Assembly: GCA_947499715.1 (NCBI GenBank)
Contig: CANMPL010000006.1
Span: forward strand, 1-64,000
Source: an uncultured Paracoccaceae bacterium
GTDB lineage: Bacteria > Pseudomonadota > Alphaproteobacteria > Rhodobacterales > Rhodobacteraceae
DNA length: 64,000 bases
Direction of reading: 5' to 3'
The translations under genes and the position numbers were made by a program. Shown here one piece after another: positions 1-8,697 of the stretch. The stretch's first letter is position 1. The number at the start of each line of letters is the position of its first letter. The notes under the pieces were generated by a model. That model was not told the DNA's origin and did not search any database. It saw only the letters and a program-made list of their open reading frames with translations.

Positions 1-104
1 ACTCCCTCGCAAAAATACAAGGGCTGGAATCGCAGATCAAAAACTCAAGGGGAAGGTCGGGTCAAAACACCGCTTACCATTTACTGCAATAAAGGAGACG
101 AACT

Positions 105-706
105 GTGGGACTGAAACAGACGGACGAGTTCCGCCAAGATGCGGTGCGCATAGCGCTGACCAGCGGGTTGACGCGCAAGCAGGTTGCCGACGATTTGGGC
201 GTCGGGACTTCACCGCGGAACAGCCCAACCAGAAATGGGCGGGCGGTAGCAGCTATGTCTGGACTCGCGAAGGCTGGCTGTATCTGCCGGCAATTCTGGA
301 CCTGCATTCACGGCGATTCGTCGGCCGGGCTGTGAGCAATCGGATGAAGCGTGACTAGGCGATCAGAGCGTTGTACATGGCAATTGCATTCCGTTCACCG
401 CCCAAAGGCTGCATCCATCACACAGATCGCGGGCCGCAATATTGCTCCCACGACTACCAGAAGATCCTGTGTCTGAACGGCTTCAAGGCGTCAATGAGCG
501 GCAAAAGCAATTGCTATGACAATGCGGCGGTCGAGACGTTCTTCAAAACCATCAAGGCTGAACTGATTTAGCGGTATCCTTGGGAAACATGGCGCAAGGC
601 TGAAATGGCAATCTTCGAATACATCAACGGCTTCTACAATCCGCGCCGACGCCGCTCAGCGCAGGGTTGGAAAAGCCCCGTCGCCTTCGAACGGAAAGTG
701 GCCTAA
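105..706 (+). pseudogene. IS3-family transposase remnant (orfA/orfB, internally deleted)
   Basis: A GTG start behind AAAGGAG opens an IS3-type OrfA with its helix-turn-helix start (TDEFRQDAVRIAL, RKQVADDLGVG). About residue 34 the frame breaks and a different frame continues with OrfB integrase-core sequence (LDLHSRRFVGRAVSNRMKRD, then HHTDRGPQYCSHDYQK, CYDNAAVETFFKTIKAELI, INGFYNPRRRRSA). The middle of the element, roughly the end of OrfA and the start of OrfB, is missing. In-frame stops interrupt OrfB at 356-358 and 569-571; the second replaces what is usually Trp. The first catalytic Asp (DIS motif) reads GSS. The element is dead by several independent lesions. No clean terminal inverted repeats were identified. 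Confidence 0.85.
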
Positions 707-1072
707 ACGAGCACTTGGGACGGTACGAAAGCGCGACAGGTCCAAAATTCATTGGTGAAAGCATGAGCTCGAGCGGGCTCGTTGCGACTGTGCAGGCGTT
801 GCCCCTTCAAATGTCAAAAGCAATTCTGACGCCTTCAAGGAACTGGCCGCAAAGACGTTTGCAGATCAATTGCCGCAGAGAATCGCACGGCGATGGGTGA
901 GTGCAGGCCAGCGACGGGCCTTACGTTATGCAGAGAATTGCAACCAGTGCGTGCAAAGACGCCCCGAATAGATCATTCCAGACCACTTTCAGTCGCCTAG
1001 CCTGATGATGTGGCCCGTTGCGGCGACAATTACCTGCGTCTGCATCGGGCGCTTTATTGAGTGAGGAAAGTT
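707..1072. other. intergenic region upstream of the Tad locus
   Basis: About 370 bases between the IS3 remnant and the first flp gene. I see no convincing gene. It should contain the promoter of the pilus locus, but no clear -35/-10 pair was found. GAGGAA at 1063-1068 is the likely ribosome binding site of flp. Confidence 0.4.
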
Positions 1073-1252
1073 ATGAAAGATATGCTTCTGAAAACCTGGA
1101 TCCGTTTCCGCCATGATGATCGTGGCGTGACGCTGGTCGAATACGGTATTGCGATCGCGCTTGCTGTGACACTTGGCACTCTTGCCTTGTCGACACTGGC
1201 TGGTGAGATCAGCACAGGTATGGGTGCTGCTGGCACCGCAATGCCAAACTAA
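1073..1252 (+). CDS. flp: Flp/Fap-type pilin (first copy)
   Basis: A 59-residue class IVb prepilin, the structural subunit of the Tad pilus. A short basic leader (to HDDRG) is followed by the processing site G/VTLVEYGI, with Glu+5 and Tyr+6 typical of Flp pilins, then a hydrophobic helix and a small C-terminal tail ending in AAGTAMPN. The ATG at 1073 is chosen over a GTG at 1061 because GAGGAA at 1063-1068 lies just ahead of it. It is the first gene of the locus and is followed by a hairpin. The prepilin peptidase encoded at 10739 should cleave it. The second copy at 1333 is very similar. Confidence 0.93.
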   Translation: MKDMLLKTWIRFRHDDRGVTLVEYGIAIALAVTLGTLALSTLAGEISTGMGAAGTAMPN

Positions 1253-1260
1253 GCCAAAGC

Positions 1261-1302
1261 AAAGGCCGTCGATCTGTGGTCGACGCAAATCGGCGGCTTT
1301 TC
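1261..1302 (+). terminator. hairpin after first flp (terminator or attenuator)
   Basis: Inner stem CGTCGA (1267-1272) pairs with TCGACG (1280-1285). An outer AAAG(G)CCG can pair with CGGCTTT, and TTTT follows. A partial terminator between flp genes would give excess pilin mRNA over the assembly genes. Confidence 0.5.
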
Positions 1303-1332
1303 ATTCCATCCTACTGTTTACAAAGGTTTTCC

Positions 1333-1506
1333 ATGTCCAAGCTGCGCCTTTTTACACACTTCACCCACGACACGCGTGGCGTCACGCTTGTCGAATATGG
1401 AATTGCAATCGCGCTCGCCGTTCTGGTCGGGTCCGTCACTCTTGTCGCCCTCGGTGGAGAGATCGGCACCGCACTGAACGCTGCCGGCGTTGCCATGCCA
1501 AACTAA
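1333..1506 (+). CDS. flp: Flp/Fap-type pilin (second copy)
   Basis: A 57-residue Flp prepilin paralogous to the gene at 1073. It shares the processing site G/VTLVEYGIAIALAV and the C-terminal MPN. The start at ATG 1333 is supported by AAAGG at about 1322-1326. The leader differs more than the mature helix, as expected for a recent duplicate under selection on the assembly domain. It may be a major or minor pilin partner of the first copy; the sequence does not say which. A GC-rich hairpin begins exactly at its stop codon. Confidence 0.93.
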   Translation: MSKLRLFTHFTHDTRGVTLVEYGIAIALAVLVGSVTLVALGGEIGTALNAAGVAMPN

Positions 1507-1534
1507 GCCGCCGCGCGCGGCTCTTCGTTTTCTT
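1506..1534 (+). terminator. hairpin after second flp
   Basis: Stem AGCCGC (1506-1511) pairs with GCGGCT (1517-1522) around a five-base loop, followed by CTTCGTTTTCTT. It overlaps the last base of the flp stop codon. It is probably a leaky terminator or mRNA-stabilising structure between pilin and assembly genes. Confidence 0.55.
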
Positions 1535-1570
1535 GCCCGACTTGGGGCATGCCACACAAAGGATCTTACC

Positions 1571-2371
1571 ATGCGTCTTTCATCGCTTCTTTTGGTCGTC
1601 GTCGGTCTTGGTGCCGCTGGGGGGTCTGTCTATTTTGCGCAGGACATTCTGGCAAAGCAGGCGCAACGCGATACCCAGACCGAAGAGGCCGCAACCATCG
1701 GTGTATTGGTGGCCGGTCGCGATATCGCCTTTGGACAGGCGATCGAGGCGCAATTGATCACGACCATTCACTGGCCGCGCGAGTCGACGCCTGCCGGTGT
1801 GTTCACCGATCCCGCAGACCTTTTGCCCGCAGAAGGGGTCGAACCGCGCCGCGCCCGCAAGGCCATTGCGCAAGGTGAATTGATCCTCAACACGCGGGTC
1901 AGCGATTGGGGCGAAAAAGTCACCATCGTGCAAAGCCTGTCACCTAACCAGCGCGCCATGGCCATCAAGGTCGATGCGGAAACCGCGGTCGGTGGATTTG
2001 TGACGCCTGGCGATTTCGTTGATGTGCTTTTGACACAAGGCCGCAATGAGAAGATGCGCACTGTGACGATCCTGCAAAATGTGCGGGTGATCGGGGTCGA
2101 TCAGGATTCCAACGAAGGCAATGACGCGCCAGAGATTGCCCGGACCGTGACCGTCGAAGTCACCCCCGACGAGGGTCAGCGACTGGCACTCGCACAACAG
2201 GCTGGCACGCTGAGCCTGACGCTGCGCAACCAGATCGGGGCAGAGGACAAGCCGCTGGAACTGCTGCGCCTGTCTGACCTGCTACAAGAAGTATCACCGG
2301 TGCCAGAGAATGCTGCAGCACCAAAGATCACCGTGCGCCGTGGCATTGATGTCACCGACGAGAACCTCTGA
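1571..2371 (+). CDS. cpaB: Flp pilus assembly protein CpaB (RcpC family)
   Basis: A 266-residue periplasmic assembly factor of the Tad secretion machine. It has an N-terminal membrane anchor (LLLVVVGLGAAGGSVYFAQ) and then a SAF-type domain (VLVAGRDIAFGQAI through the KAIAQGELIL and MAIKVDAETAVGGFVTPGDFVDVLLT segments) typical of CpaB/RcpC. ATG 1571 follows AAAGGATC. In most Tad loci CpaB is followed by the secretin CpaC; here a TadG-like gene follows four bases after the stop instead. Transcribed with the rest of the locus. Family assignment is firm; how it works without a local secretin is unclear. Confidence 0.92.
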   Translation: MRLSSLLLVVVGLGAAGGSVYFAQDILAKQAQRDTQTEEAATIGVLVAGRDIAFGQAIEAQLITTIHWPRESTPAGVFTDPADLLPAEGVEPRRARKAIAQGELILNTRVSDWGEKVTIVQSLSPNQRAMAIKVDAETAVGGFVTPGDFVDVLLTQGRNEKMRTVTILQNVRVIGVDQDSNEGNDAPEIARTVTVEVTPDEGQRLALAQQAGTLSLTLRNQIGAEDKPLELLRLSDLLQEVSPVPENAAAPKITVRRGIDVTDENL

Positions 2372-2375
2372 TCCG

Positions 2376-3926
2376 ATGCGTGACCTCGCCTCTCTGACAC
2401 AGCGCTTTGCCCGCGACACACGCGGCGCAATGCTTGTGTTCTGGGGCGTGGCGCTTGCGGTCATGCTGGGACTGGTCGCGATGACATTCGACATTGGTCG
2501 CATTTCGCTGACCCAGACAGAACTGCAAAGCTATACAGACGCCGTCGCACTTGCCGCCGCCGGAGAGCTTGATGGAAGTGCTGATGCGATCACCCGCGCC
2601 ACGGCCGCTGCGGCAAACCTGATCAGTGATCGTCAGTCATTTGGGACAGGCGACAAGACCCTGTCGGGTGCTGGCGACTACACTTTGACCTTTTATTCCG
2701 CATTGCCAAGCAGCGATAACACGGCCCCGACGGCGACGACCACCGACGCGGCGGAGGCACGTTTTGTACAGGTCACCGCCAATGCAGTTGATGTGCAGCT
2801 GACCTTTGGCGCGGCGTTCCTGGCGATCAGCGGCAACAATGTCAGCGCGCCGGACAATACCGCGCGGGCCACATCAACCGCATCAATGAGCAGATATGCC
2901 TGCGATGTGACCCCGTTGATGTTCTGCAAGCCGGCGGGCTGGACCGCTGACGCCAACATTGGCCAGATGATCAACCTCCGCTCGGGCGGCAATGGCGCGG
3001 CTTGGGGGCCCGGTGACTTTGGCTTTCTGGACCCGTCGCGATTTCTTGTGGACACCAGCGGGCCATGCGCCGGATTGAACGGCGTCAATCTTGACGCCTG
3101 CCTGCTGGGGGCAGTTGGGTCGATTACGCAATGCTACGCCTATGACGGCGTTGACCTCGAGCCGGGTCAAAAGAACGGCATTGAGAATGCGATCTTCAAT
3201 GTGCGTTTCGATGTCTACAACACGATCATGAACGGCGAAAAGAACAACGCCGACTATGCGCCTGCACCCAACGTGATTAAGGGCATTATTCCGGCCACTG
3301 GCGGCAATGGCGGTGGCGGCAACGGCAATGGCGGTGGCGGCAACGGCAATGGCGGCGGTGGCAACCAGTGCATCGGCAATAATGAGGCACTCTCTCCTGA
3401 CACGGTCGGAATGCCACGGGATGATTGCTTTAATACCAGCACGTGTGGTGGGCGCTTCGGGGATGGTGACTGGTCGACGGGCTACGCCAACTATATCGCG
3501 ACAAACTATGGCGGTGTTGATCCCTTCGGCATCGATCCGGCCACCAACACCCGCTATGAACTCTATCAGGCCGAGATCAATAACCCGCAAGGTGGGCCGG
3601 TGCCCGGGTCGGGACTGGACGGCATTCTGCCCAACGGGTTGGCAGAAACTGGTCGTCCGCAGTGTTCGAGCGCGACACCTGCTGGGCCTGAACGTCGTGT
3701 CATCGTCGCGGCCGCCATTGACTGTGCGGCAAACGCGATCAACGGCGCTGCGACTGGCGTGCCGGTGGCCGAATTTGTCGAGGTTTTCTTGACCGAGCCT
3801 GTTGGTGACGACGGAAATTCACCGCCGACAATCGACATCTGGGGTGAGGTCATAGGCAAGGTCGCCGAAGGCACCGGGGCCGGGTCGACAGGCATTTTCC
3901 GCGATGTTGTGCAGCTTTATCGGTGA
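2376..3926 (+). CDS. TadG-like pilus assembly protein with glycine/asparagine-rich linker
   Basis: A 516-residue protein starting with a Tad_N-type segment: RDTRG followed by a hydrophobic stretch and DIGRISLTQTELQSYTDAVALAAAGEL, the hallmark of TadG/TadE-like proteins. It is anchored in the inner membrane with a large periplasmic part. Cysteine-containing segments suggest disulphides. Around residues 308-331 there is a low-complexity GGNGNGGGGN repeat (DNA 3298-3366). ATG 2376 lies four bases after cpaB. The C-terminal third contains a Tad-like ERRVIVAAAIDC segment. Length is within the TadG range, although no von Willebrand A motif was recognised. Confidence 0.82.
   Translation: MRDLASLTQRFARDTRGAMLVFWGVALAVMLGLVAMTFDIGRISLTQTELQSYTDAVALAAAGELDGSADAITRATAAAANLISDRQSFGTGDKTLSGAGDYTLTFYSALPSSDNTAPTATTTDAAEARFVQVTANAVDVQLTFGAAFLAISGNNVSAPDNTARATSTASMSRYACDVTPLMFCKPAGWTADANIGQMINLRSGGNGAAWGPGDFGFLDPSRFLVDTSGPCAGLNGVNLDACLLGAVGSITQCYAYDGVDLEPGQKNGIENAIFNVRFDVYNTIMNGEKNNADYAPAPNVIKGIIPATGGNGGGGNGNGGGGNGNGGGGNQCIGNNEALSPDTVGMPRDDCFNTSTCGGRFGDGDWSTGYANYIATNYGGVDPFGIDPATNTRYELYQAEINNPQGGPVPGSGLDGILPNGLAETGRPQCSSATPAGPERRVIVAAAIDCAANAINGAATGVPVAEFVEVFLTEPVGDDGNSPPTIDIWGEVIGKVAEGTGAGSTGIFRDVVQLYR
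3298..3366 (+). repeat. in-gene GGNGNGGG-coding tandem repeat
   Basis: Tandem 18-base units (GGCAATGGCGGTGGCGGCAA pattern) code for glycine/asparagine in the TadG-like protein. Such a repeat could vary in copy number without changing frame, because the unit is a multiple of three. Confidence 0.8.
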
Positions 3927-3937
3927 GGGGACAGATC

Positions 3938-4429
3938 ATGGCATATCTTCATAATCTCTTCGCCCGGTTCAAGCGCGATCAACGTGGTGCTGCACTGGTG
4001 GAGTTTGCGATCTCCCTGCCGCTGATCCTGCTGCTGTTCGCCTCGGTCATCGAAGGTGGTCGGATGGTCTGGGCCTATCAGGCAGCATCGTCTGGTGTGC
4101 GTGACGCCGTCCGCTATCTTGCCCGCGTTGCCCCACGTGACATCTGCACATCCGGCGGATCGGTCGCCGGTTACGCGGTCGCGCTGAAGTCCATCGTTGA
4201 ACGCGATCAGGCGGGTGCCAGCTTTTTCCCAACGGGTATGTCAGTGAACACTGTCACGCCCAGCCTGACTTGCGTGACAGGCACCTACAGGAACGGTGCC
4301 GCCATCGCGCAGGTCTCTGCCAATATCACGATCAATATGCCATTTTCGTCGGTTTTTGCGTTTGCGGGCCAAAATATGGCCGTGGTCACGGCGACGATCA
4401 CTGACCAAAGCCGGATCTACGGATCATGA
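3938..4429 (+). CDS. tadE: TadE-like pseudopilin
   Basis: A 163-residue minor pseudopilin of the Tad machine. The N-terminus has a basic leader and the processing motif QRG/AALVEFAISLPLILLLF, with the Glu+5 used by prepilin peptidase, then a periplasmic domain with paired cysteines. ATG 3938 is preferred because GAGGGG at 3925-3930 is a proper ribosome binding site and lies next to the preceding stop. The gene ends in ATGA, shared with the next TadE-like gene, so the two are translationally coupled and probably form a TadE/TadF pair. Confidence 0.88.
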   Translation: MAYLHNLFARFKRDQRGAALVEFAISLPLILLLFASVIEGGRMVWAYQAASSGVRDAVRYLARVAPRDICTSGGSVAGYAVALKSIVERDQAGASFFPTGMSVNTVTPSLTCVTGTYRNGAAIAQVSANITINMPFSSVFAFAGQNMAVVTATITDQSRIYGS

Positions 4430-5070
4430 CCTTTTTGCAAAACACCCGCGCGCTGTTGCGCCGCTTCCGCGAAGATGAGCGTGGCACGACGCTGGTCGAA
4501 CTGACGGTCGCAATCTCGTGTTTCCTGCTGATCTTGTTTGGCATGATTGATTATGGGCGGCTGTCCTATCATCACACCACGGCGGAAAAGGCGATGCACA
4601 TCGCCGCGCGGGTCGCAGTCGTACGGCCACCTGCGTGCACGGGTGTCCCGCTCGTCAATGCCAGAGGCACCACAACGCTGACGCCTTTGCCACGTTTTGG
4701 TGCCAGCTGTAGTGCCGCCTCCAATTCCTGCGCCAACCCCGGTGAAATCACCTGCACGGGTGATGCGGGCAATTCCACCGCCTCTGAAATCTGGGGCTTG
4801 GTGGGCAGCGGCCTGCCGCCGGGGACCACGATCAGCAACCTGCGTTTTCGCTACGCCTTTGACGACGACCTTGGGTTTCTGGGTGGACCCTACGTGCCGA
4901 TGGTCACCGTCGAATTGGACGACGCAAACTTTTCATTCATTTCGCCGCTTGGACAGCTTGTCGCGCTGTCCGGTGGCACTGCGCCCATTGGGCTGGGCGC
5001 AGACATCAGCCTGCCTGCCTTCAGCGTTTCTTTGCCCGCCGAAGATCTCGCGCAGGGCATGGACGGTTAG
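4426..5070 (+). CDS. second TadE/TadF-like pseudopilin
   Basis: A 214-residue protein with leader FREDERG/TTLVELTVAISCFLLILFG, matching TadE/TadF pseudopilin processing signals, then a long periplasmic region with several cysteines. Its ATG overlaps the previous stop (ATGA), indicating translational coupling. It is longer than a typical TadE; it could be called TadF by position, but the sequence does not settle this. Likely a minor component that primes or regulates Flp fibre assembly. Confidence 0.85.
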   Translation: MTFLQNTRALLRRFREDERGTTLVELTVAISCFLLILFGMIDYGRLSYHHTTAEKAMHIAARVAVVRPPACTGVPLVNARGTTTLTPLPRFGASCSAASNSCANPGEITCTGDAGNSTASEIWGLVGSGLPPGTTISNLRFRYAFDDDLGFLGGPYVPMVTVELDDANFSFISPLGQLVALSGGTAPIGLGADISLPAFSVSLPAEDLAQGMDG

Positions 5071-5081
5071 GGAGAATTCAT

Positions 5082-6329
5082 TTGACACATAACATCACAC
5101 TTTTCGCCAAGGACGCAGAAGATGCAGACAGCATCACCGCCGCCTTGTCTGGGCTGGACGGCGTCATCCTGAACCGCAGAGATTGCTCTTTGACGGTGGC
5201 GAATGGCACCGCCCATAGCCTGGCCGCGAACGGAGAGATCCTGCTGTTTCGGACCGATCCGTCAGACCCGAACGAAATTGGCGCGGTGCGCGAGCTTGTT
5301 TCGGTCTTGGACGCACCAAGCAAGATCATCGCCATGACCGACCCGGACATGCCGCTGAGCCAGGTCCGTCAACTGATGGATGCAGGTGTGGCCGAGGTCT
5401 TGCCGATGCCCGTGGATGCCGCAGCTCTGAAACGCAGTCTTGAAGCGCTCAAACCTACCCCGGTTGCCCCGATTGCGGGGGTCAGCAAACGCGGCCGCGT
5501 GATCACCGTCGCCCAATCGCGTGGGGGCGTCGGTTCGACCACGCTGGCCGTCAACCTTGCCGACGCGCTGCAGGGCAAAAAGCGGCTGGTTGGGAAGGGC
5601 GACAGCAAGCGCGTCGCTGTTATCGACCTTGATTTGCAATTTGGCGGCATCGCCAGCTTTCTGGATGTAGAGGCCAATGACAGCCTGATGCGCATGGCCA
5701 CTGACAGCATCGTGCCCGACGCAACATTCCTTAGTCAGGCACTTGTTGAAAGCAACGGCGGGCTATTCGTTTTGACCGCGCCCACGGACTTTGTCCCGCT
5801 TGAGGCGCTGTCGCGCGAACAGATTGATGCGCTGATTGATCACCTGACCCTGAACTTTGATTTTGTGGTGATCGACCTGCCACGGACCCTTGTGCATTGG
5901 GTGCAGGCAGTTCTGAATCGCAGCGATCAGTTGCTGCTGGTGACCGACAGCACCGTGCCCGCGATCCGGCAAAGCAAACGCCTGATCACCGCGTATCAGG
6001 AAGAAAACCCAACGCTGCCCATCGATATGGTGATCAACCACGAGGCTAAACCGCTGATCAAAGGGCGTCACCATGCGCAAGCCGCCAAGCTTCTGGAACG
6101 CGAGCTGTCCTATTGGCTGCCATCGGATCCCAAGCCCGCGCGCGAAGCGCTTGATCGCGGCGTGCCGCTGGCGGCCATCTCGGGCCGGTCACGCCTGACA
6201 AAAGCCATTGGAAAGATGGCGCAGGACATCCAGTCGAAGCCCGACGCGCCTTCATCCCCTACGCCTCCCAAAGGGGATCTCGCCACCTTCACTTCACGAC
6301 AGACTAAGGAAGAATCCCCTCATGTTTAA
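5082..6329 (+). CDS. cpaE: pilus assembly ATPase-like protein CpaE (TadZ)
   Basis: A 415-residue MinD/ParA-superfamily protein that places the Tad machine at the cell pole. An N-terminal receiver-like domain (about 1-120) precedes a deviant Walker A (AQSRGGVGSTTLAVNLADAL, about residues 146-165). Walker A' DLDLQFGG and the DFVVIDLPRTL segment follow. The start is TTG at 5082 with GGAGA at 5071-5075; there is no better ATG nearby. Its 3' end overlaps cpaF by eight bases. The protein is membrane-associated through interactions and does not power secretion itself. Confidence 0.92.
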   Translation: MTHNITLFAKDAEDADSITAALSGLDGVILNRRDCSLTVANGTAHSLAANGEILLFRTDPSDPNEIGAVRELVSVLDAPSKIIAMTDPDMPLSQVRQLMDAGVAEVLPMPVDAAALKRSLEALKPTPVAPIAGVSKRGRVITVAQSRGGVGSTTLAVNLADALQGKKRLVGKGDSKRVAVIDLDLQFGGIASFLDVEANDSLMRMATDSIVPDATFLSQALVESNGGLFVLTAPTDFVPLEALSREQIDALIDHLTLNFDFVVIDLPRTLVHWVQAVLNRSDQLLLVTDSTVPAIRQSKRLITAYQEENPTLPIDMVINHEAKPLIKGRHHAQAAKLLERELSYWLPSDPKPAREALDRGVPLAAISGRSRLTKAIGKMAQDIQSKPDAPSSPTPPKGDLATFTSRQTKEESPHV

Positions 6330-7716
6330 GAACTTCAGTCGCTCCAATCAGGCAACGCCGATCGAATTCAGCCGGGCTGTGGCCGCAAACATGGCGGAAC
6401 CCGCGAATGCGCCCCTGATCCCGCAACCCAGTCCCGAAGATCGTGAATTGATCAAGCGGTTGGAAATCAAAAGCCGGCTTCATGAGGCGCTTTTGGATCG
6501 CCTGAATTTCGCGGTGATCGAAAAGGTCGAAAAGGAATCCTTGCGTAAAGAAGTCACCGCACTTGCGAGTGACGTGCTCAGCGCCGAAGGCACGCCACTG
6601 CGGGGTGAGGAATTCAAACAGATTGTCGATGAATTGCTTGACGAGGTCCTTGGCCTTGGGCCGCTGGAGCCCTTGCTCGCCGATCCGACCATCAACGATA
6701 TTCTGGTGAACGGGCACAAGGACGTCTTTGTGGAACGCTTTGGCGTGCTGGAACGCGCATCAACTCGGTTCCGCGACGAAAAACATCTTCTGCGGATCAT
6801 CGACAAGATCGTCACCCGCATTGGCCGCCGCGTGGATGAAAGCCAGCCCTGGGTGGATGCCCGGCTTGAAGACGGTAGCCGCGTCAATGCGATCATCCGG
6901 CCTTGCGCGATTGACGGGCCGTCCATGTCGATCCGCAAATTCTCACGCAAACCCTTCGATCTGACCCGTTTGGTCGACAATGGCGCGCTAAGCGGTCACG
7001 CCGCGAATTTCCTGCAGGCTTTGGTGGCGGCACGCATGAATGTGTTGATCTCTGGCGGCACAGGTTCGGGCAAGACGACCATGCTGAACGCGATGTCGGC
7101 CTTTATTTCTGGCAAAGAGCGGATCGTCACGATCGAAGACGCCGCCGAACTGCAATTGCAGCAAAGCCATGTGGTTCGGCTTGAAACCCGTCCATCTAAC
7201 CCCAGCGGCGGCGGGGCCGTGGCCCAACGCGATCTTTTGCGGAACGCGCTACGTATGCGCCCCGACCGGATTATCGTGGGCGAGGTGCGTGGCGCTGAAA
7301 CCTTTGACATGCTGCAGGCGATGAACACCGGTCACGATGGCTCTATGACCACCGTTCACGCCAATACGGCGCGCGACGCGCTTAGCCGTCTGGAGCAGAT
7401 GGTCACGATGATGGGGATTGATTTCCCGATGTCGGCTGTGCGTGGCCAGATCGCCAGCGGTTTGAATTTCGTGCTGCAGCTTAGCCGCCTGTCGGACGGC
7501 AAGCGCCGGGTCATGTCGATCTCTGAAGTGACCGGCATGGAAGGCGATATCATCACCATGCAGGACATATTCGTATTTCGCAAAAACGGCATTGGCGACA
7601 ACGGCGAGGTGCGGGGTGAATTCATTCCCACAGGCATCCGTCCAAAGGCGGCAGAGGCATTGCAAGCGGCTGGCATTGACCTTGATCCGGCCACCTTCCT
7701 GAAAGAAAAGGCATGA
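6322..7716 (+). CDS. cpaF: Tad secretion ATPase CpaF (TadA)
   Basis: A 464-residue hexameric type II/IV secretion ATPase that powers Flp pilus assembly. Visible motifs include the N-terminal domain signature [20 protein letters not shown], Walker [10 protein letters not shown] at residues 245-253, the Asp box [11 protein letters not shown], the Walker B region [14 protein letters not shown] and the His box [16 protein letters not shown] 6322 overlaps the cpaE end; its stop overlaps the tadB ATG (ATGA). Length and motif order are normal for CpaF, so the motor appears functional. Confidence 0.96.
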   Translation: MFKNFSRSNQATPIEFSRAVAANMAEPANAPLIPQPSPEDRELIKRLEIKSRLHEALLDRLNFAVIEKVEKESLRKEVTALASDVLSAEGTPLRGEEFKQIVDELLDEVLGLGPLEPLLADPTINDILVNGHKDVFVERFGVLERASTRFRDEKHLLRIIDKIVTRIGRRVDESQPWVDARLEDGSRVNAIIRPCAIDGPSMSIRKFSRKPFDLTRLVDNGALSGHAANFLQALVAARMNVLISGGTGSGKTTMLNAMSAFISGKERIVTIEDAAELQLQQSHVVRLETRPSNPSGGGAVAQRDLLRNALRMRPDRIIVGEVRGAETFDMLQAMNTGHDGSMTTVHANTARDALSRLEQMVTMMGIDFPMSAVRGQIASGLNFVLQLSRLSDGKRRVMSISEVTGMEGDIITMQDIFVFRKNGIGDNGEVRGEFIPTGIRPKAAEALQAAGIDLDPATFLKEKA

Positions 7717-8687
7717 TTGATCAACTTCTCAACCATCCCGACGCGCTTTACTGGGTCTATACTGCACTGGCCCTTGGGCTTTTTGTGTTGATGACGGGAC
7801 TTTATCAGCTCGTGCGGCGCTCTGAAAACCGGCAAGAGGCGCGTTCGCGCCGGATGAAGATGATTGAAAGGGGGGCCAGCACGGCAGAAATCATTGCAGT
7901 GCTGAAGCCTGTCGAACGCGGCAACTGGATGGTCCGCCTGCCGTTTTTCGGTGACCTGCCCAAGGTGATGCGTCAGGCCGGAATGACCGGATCACCCACG
8001 ACTGTGCTGACCATCTGCGGGGTCCTGGCCACAGTGATCGCGGCTGCCGCGTCATTTGCCCTGACCATTCCGCAAGCCGTCGCTGTGGGATTTGTTCTTG
8101 GGCTTTTCCTGCCCATTGCCTTGATCCGTTCGCGGAGCAAGGCACGGGTCGATGCGCTGACAAAGCTGCTGCCCGAAGCGCTTGATCTGATGGCGCGGGG
8201 GCTGCGGGTCGGGCATCCGCTGAACACCTCGATTGCTGCCGTGGCCGAAGAAATGCCCGATCCGATCGGGACAGAGTTCGGTCTGGTCGCCGATCAGGTC
8301 AGCTTTGGCGAAGACCTTGTGGATGCCTTTACCGAATTCGCCGAGCGTATCGATACCGAGGATGTGCATTACCTCTGTGCCAGCATCGGCATTCAGCACG
8401 GCACCGGCGGCGACCTTGCCCGCGTGCTAGAGGTGTTGTCCAAGGTGATCCGCAATCGCATCGCCATGCGCCGCCGTATTCAGGCAATCTCGGCCGAGGG
8501 GCGCATGTCGGCCTATTTCCTGTCGGCCCTGCCCATCGTGATTTTCGGCGGCACTTCTATCATGACGCCAACATATTATAGCGAGGTCTACAACGATCCG
8601 CTGTTCGCCCCGATGGCAGTTCTTGTGGTGGGGTTCACCTTGATGAACGCCATTATCCTGACGCGCCTTGTGAAATTCCGGATTTAA
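7713..8687 (+). CDS. tadB: inner-membrane platform protein TadB
   Basis: A 324-residue T2SS-F-fold protein with N-terminal membrane segments (ALYWVYTALALGLFVLMTGLYQL; a pair near residues 95-130), the cytoplasmic F domain (ALDLMARGLRVGHPLNTSI, FGEDLVDAFTEFAERI) and a C-terminal helix. It works with TadC and CpaF as the assembly platform. The start is coupled to cpaF by ATGA; tadC follows after ten bases with a GGAG site. Confidence 0.93.
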   Translation: MIDQLLNHPDALYWVYTALALGLFVLMTGLYQLVRRSENRQEARSRRMKMIERGASTAEIIAVLKPVERGNWMVRLPFFGDLPKVMRQAGMTGSPTTVLTICGVLATVIAAAASFALTIPQAVAVGFVLGLFLPIALIRSRSKARVDALTKLLPEALDLMARGLRVGHPLNTSIAAVAEEMPDPIGTEFGLVADQVSFGEDLVDAFTEFAERIDTEDVHYLCASIGIQHGTGGDLARVLEVLSKVIRNRIAMRRRIQAISAEGRMSAYFLSALPIVIFGGTSIMTPTYYSEVYNDPLFAPMAVLVVGFTLMNAIILTRLVKFRI

Positions 8688-8697
8688 GGAGCGGCCA

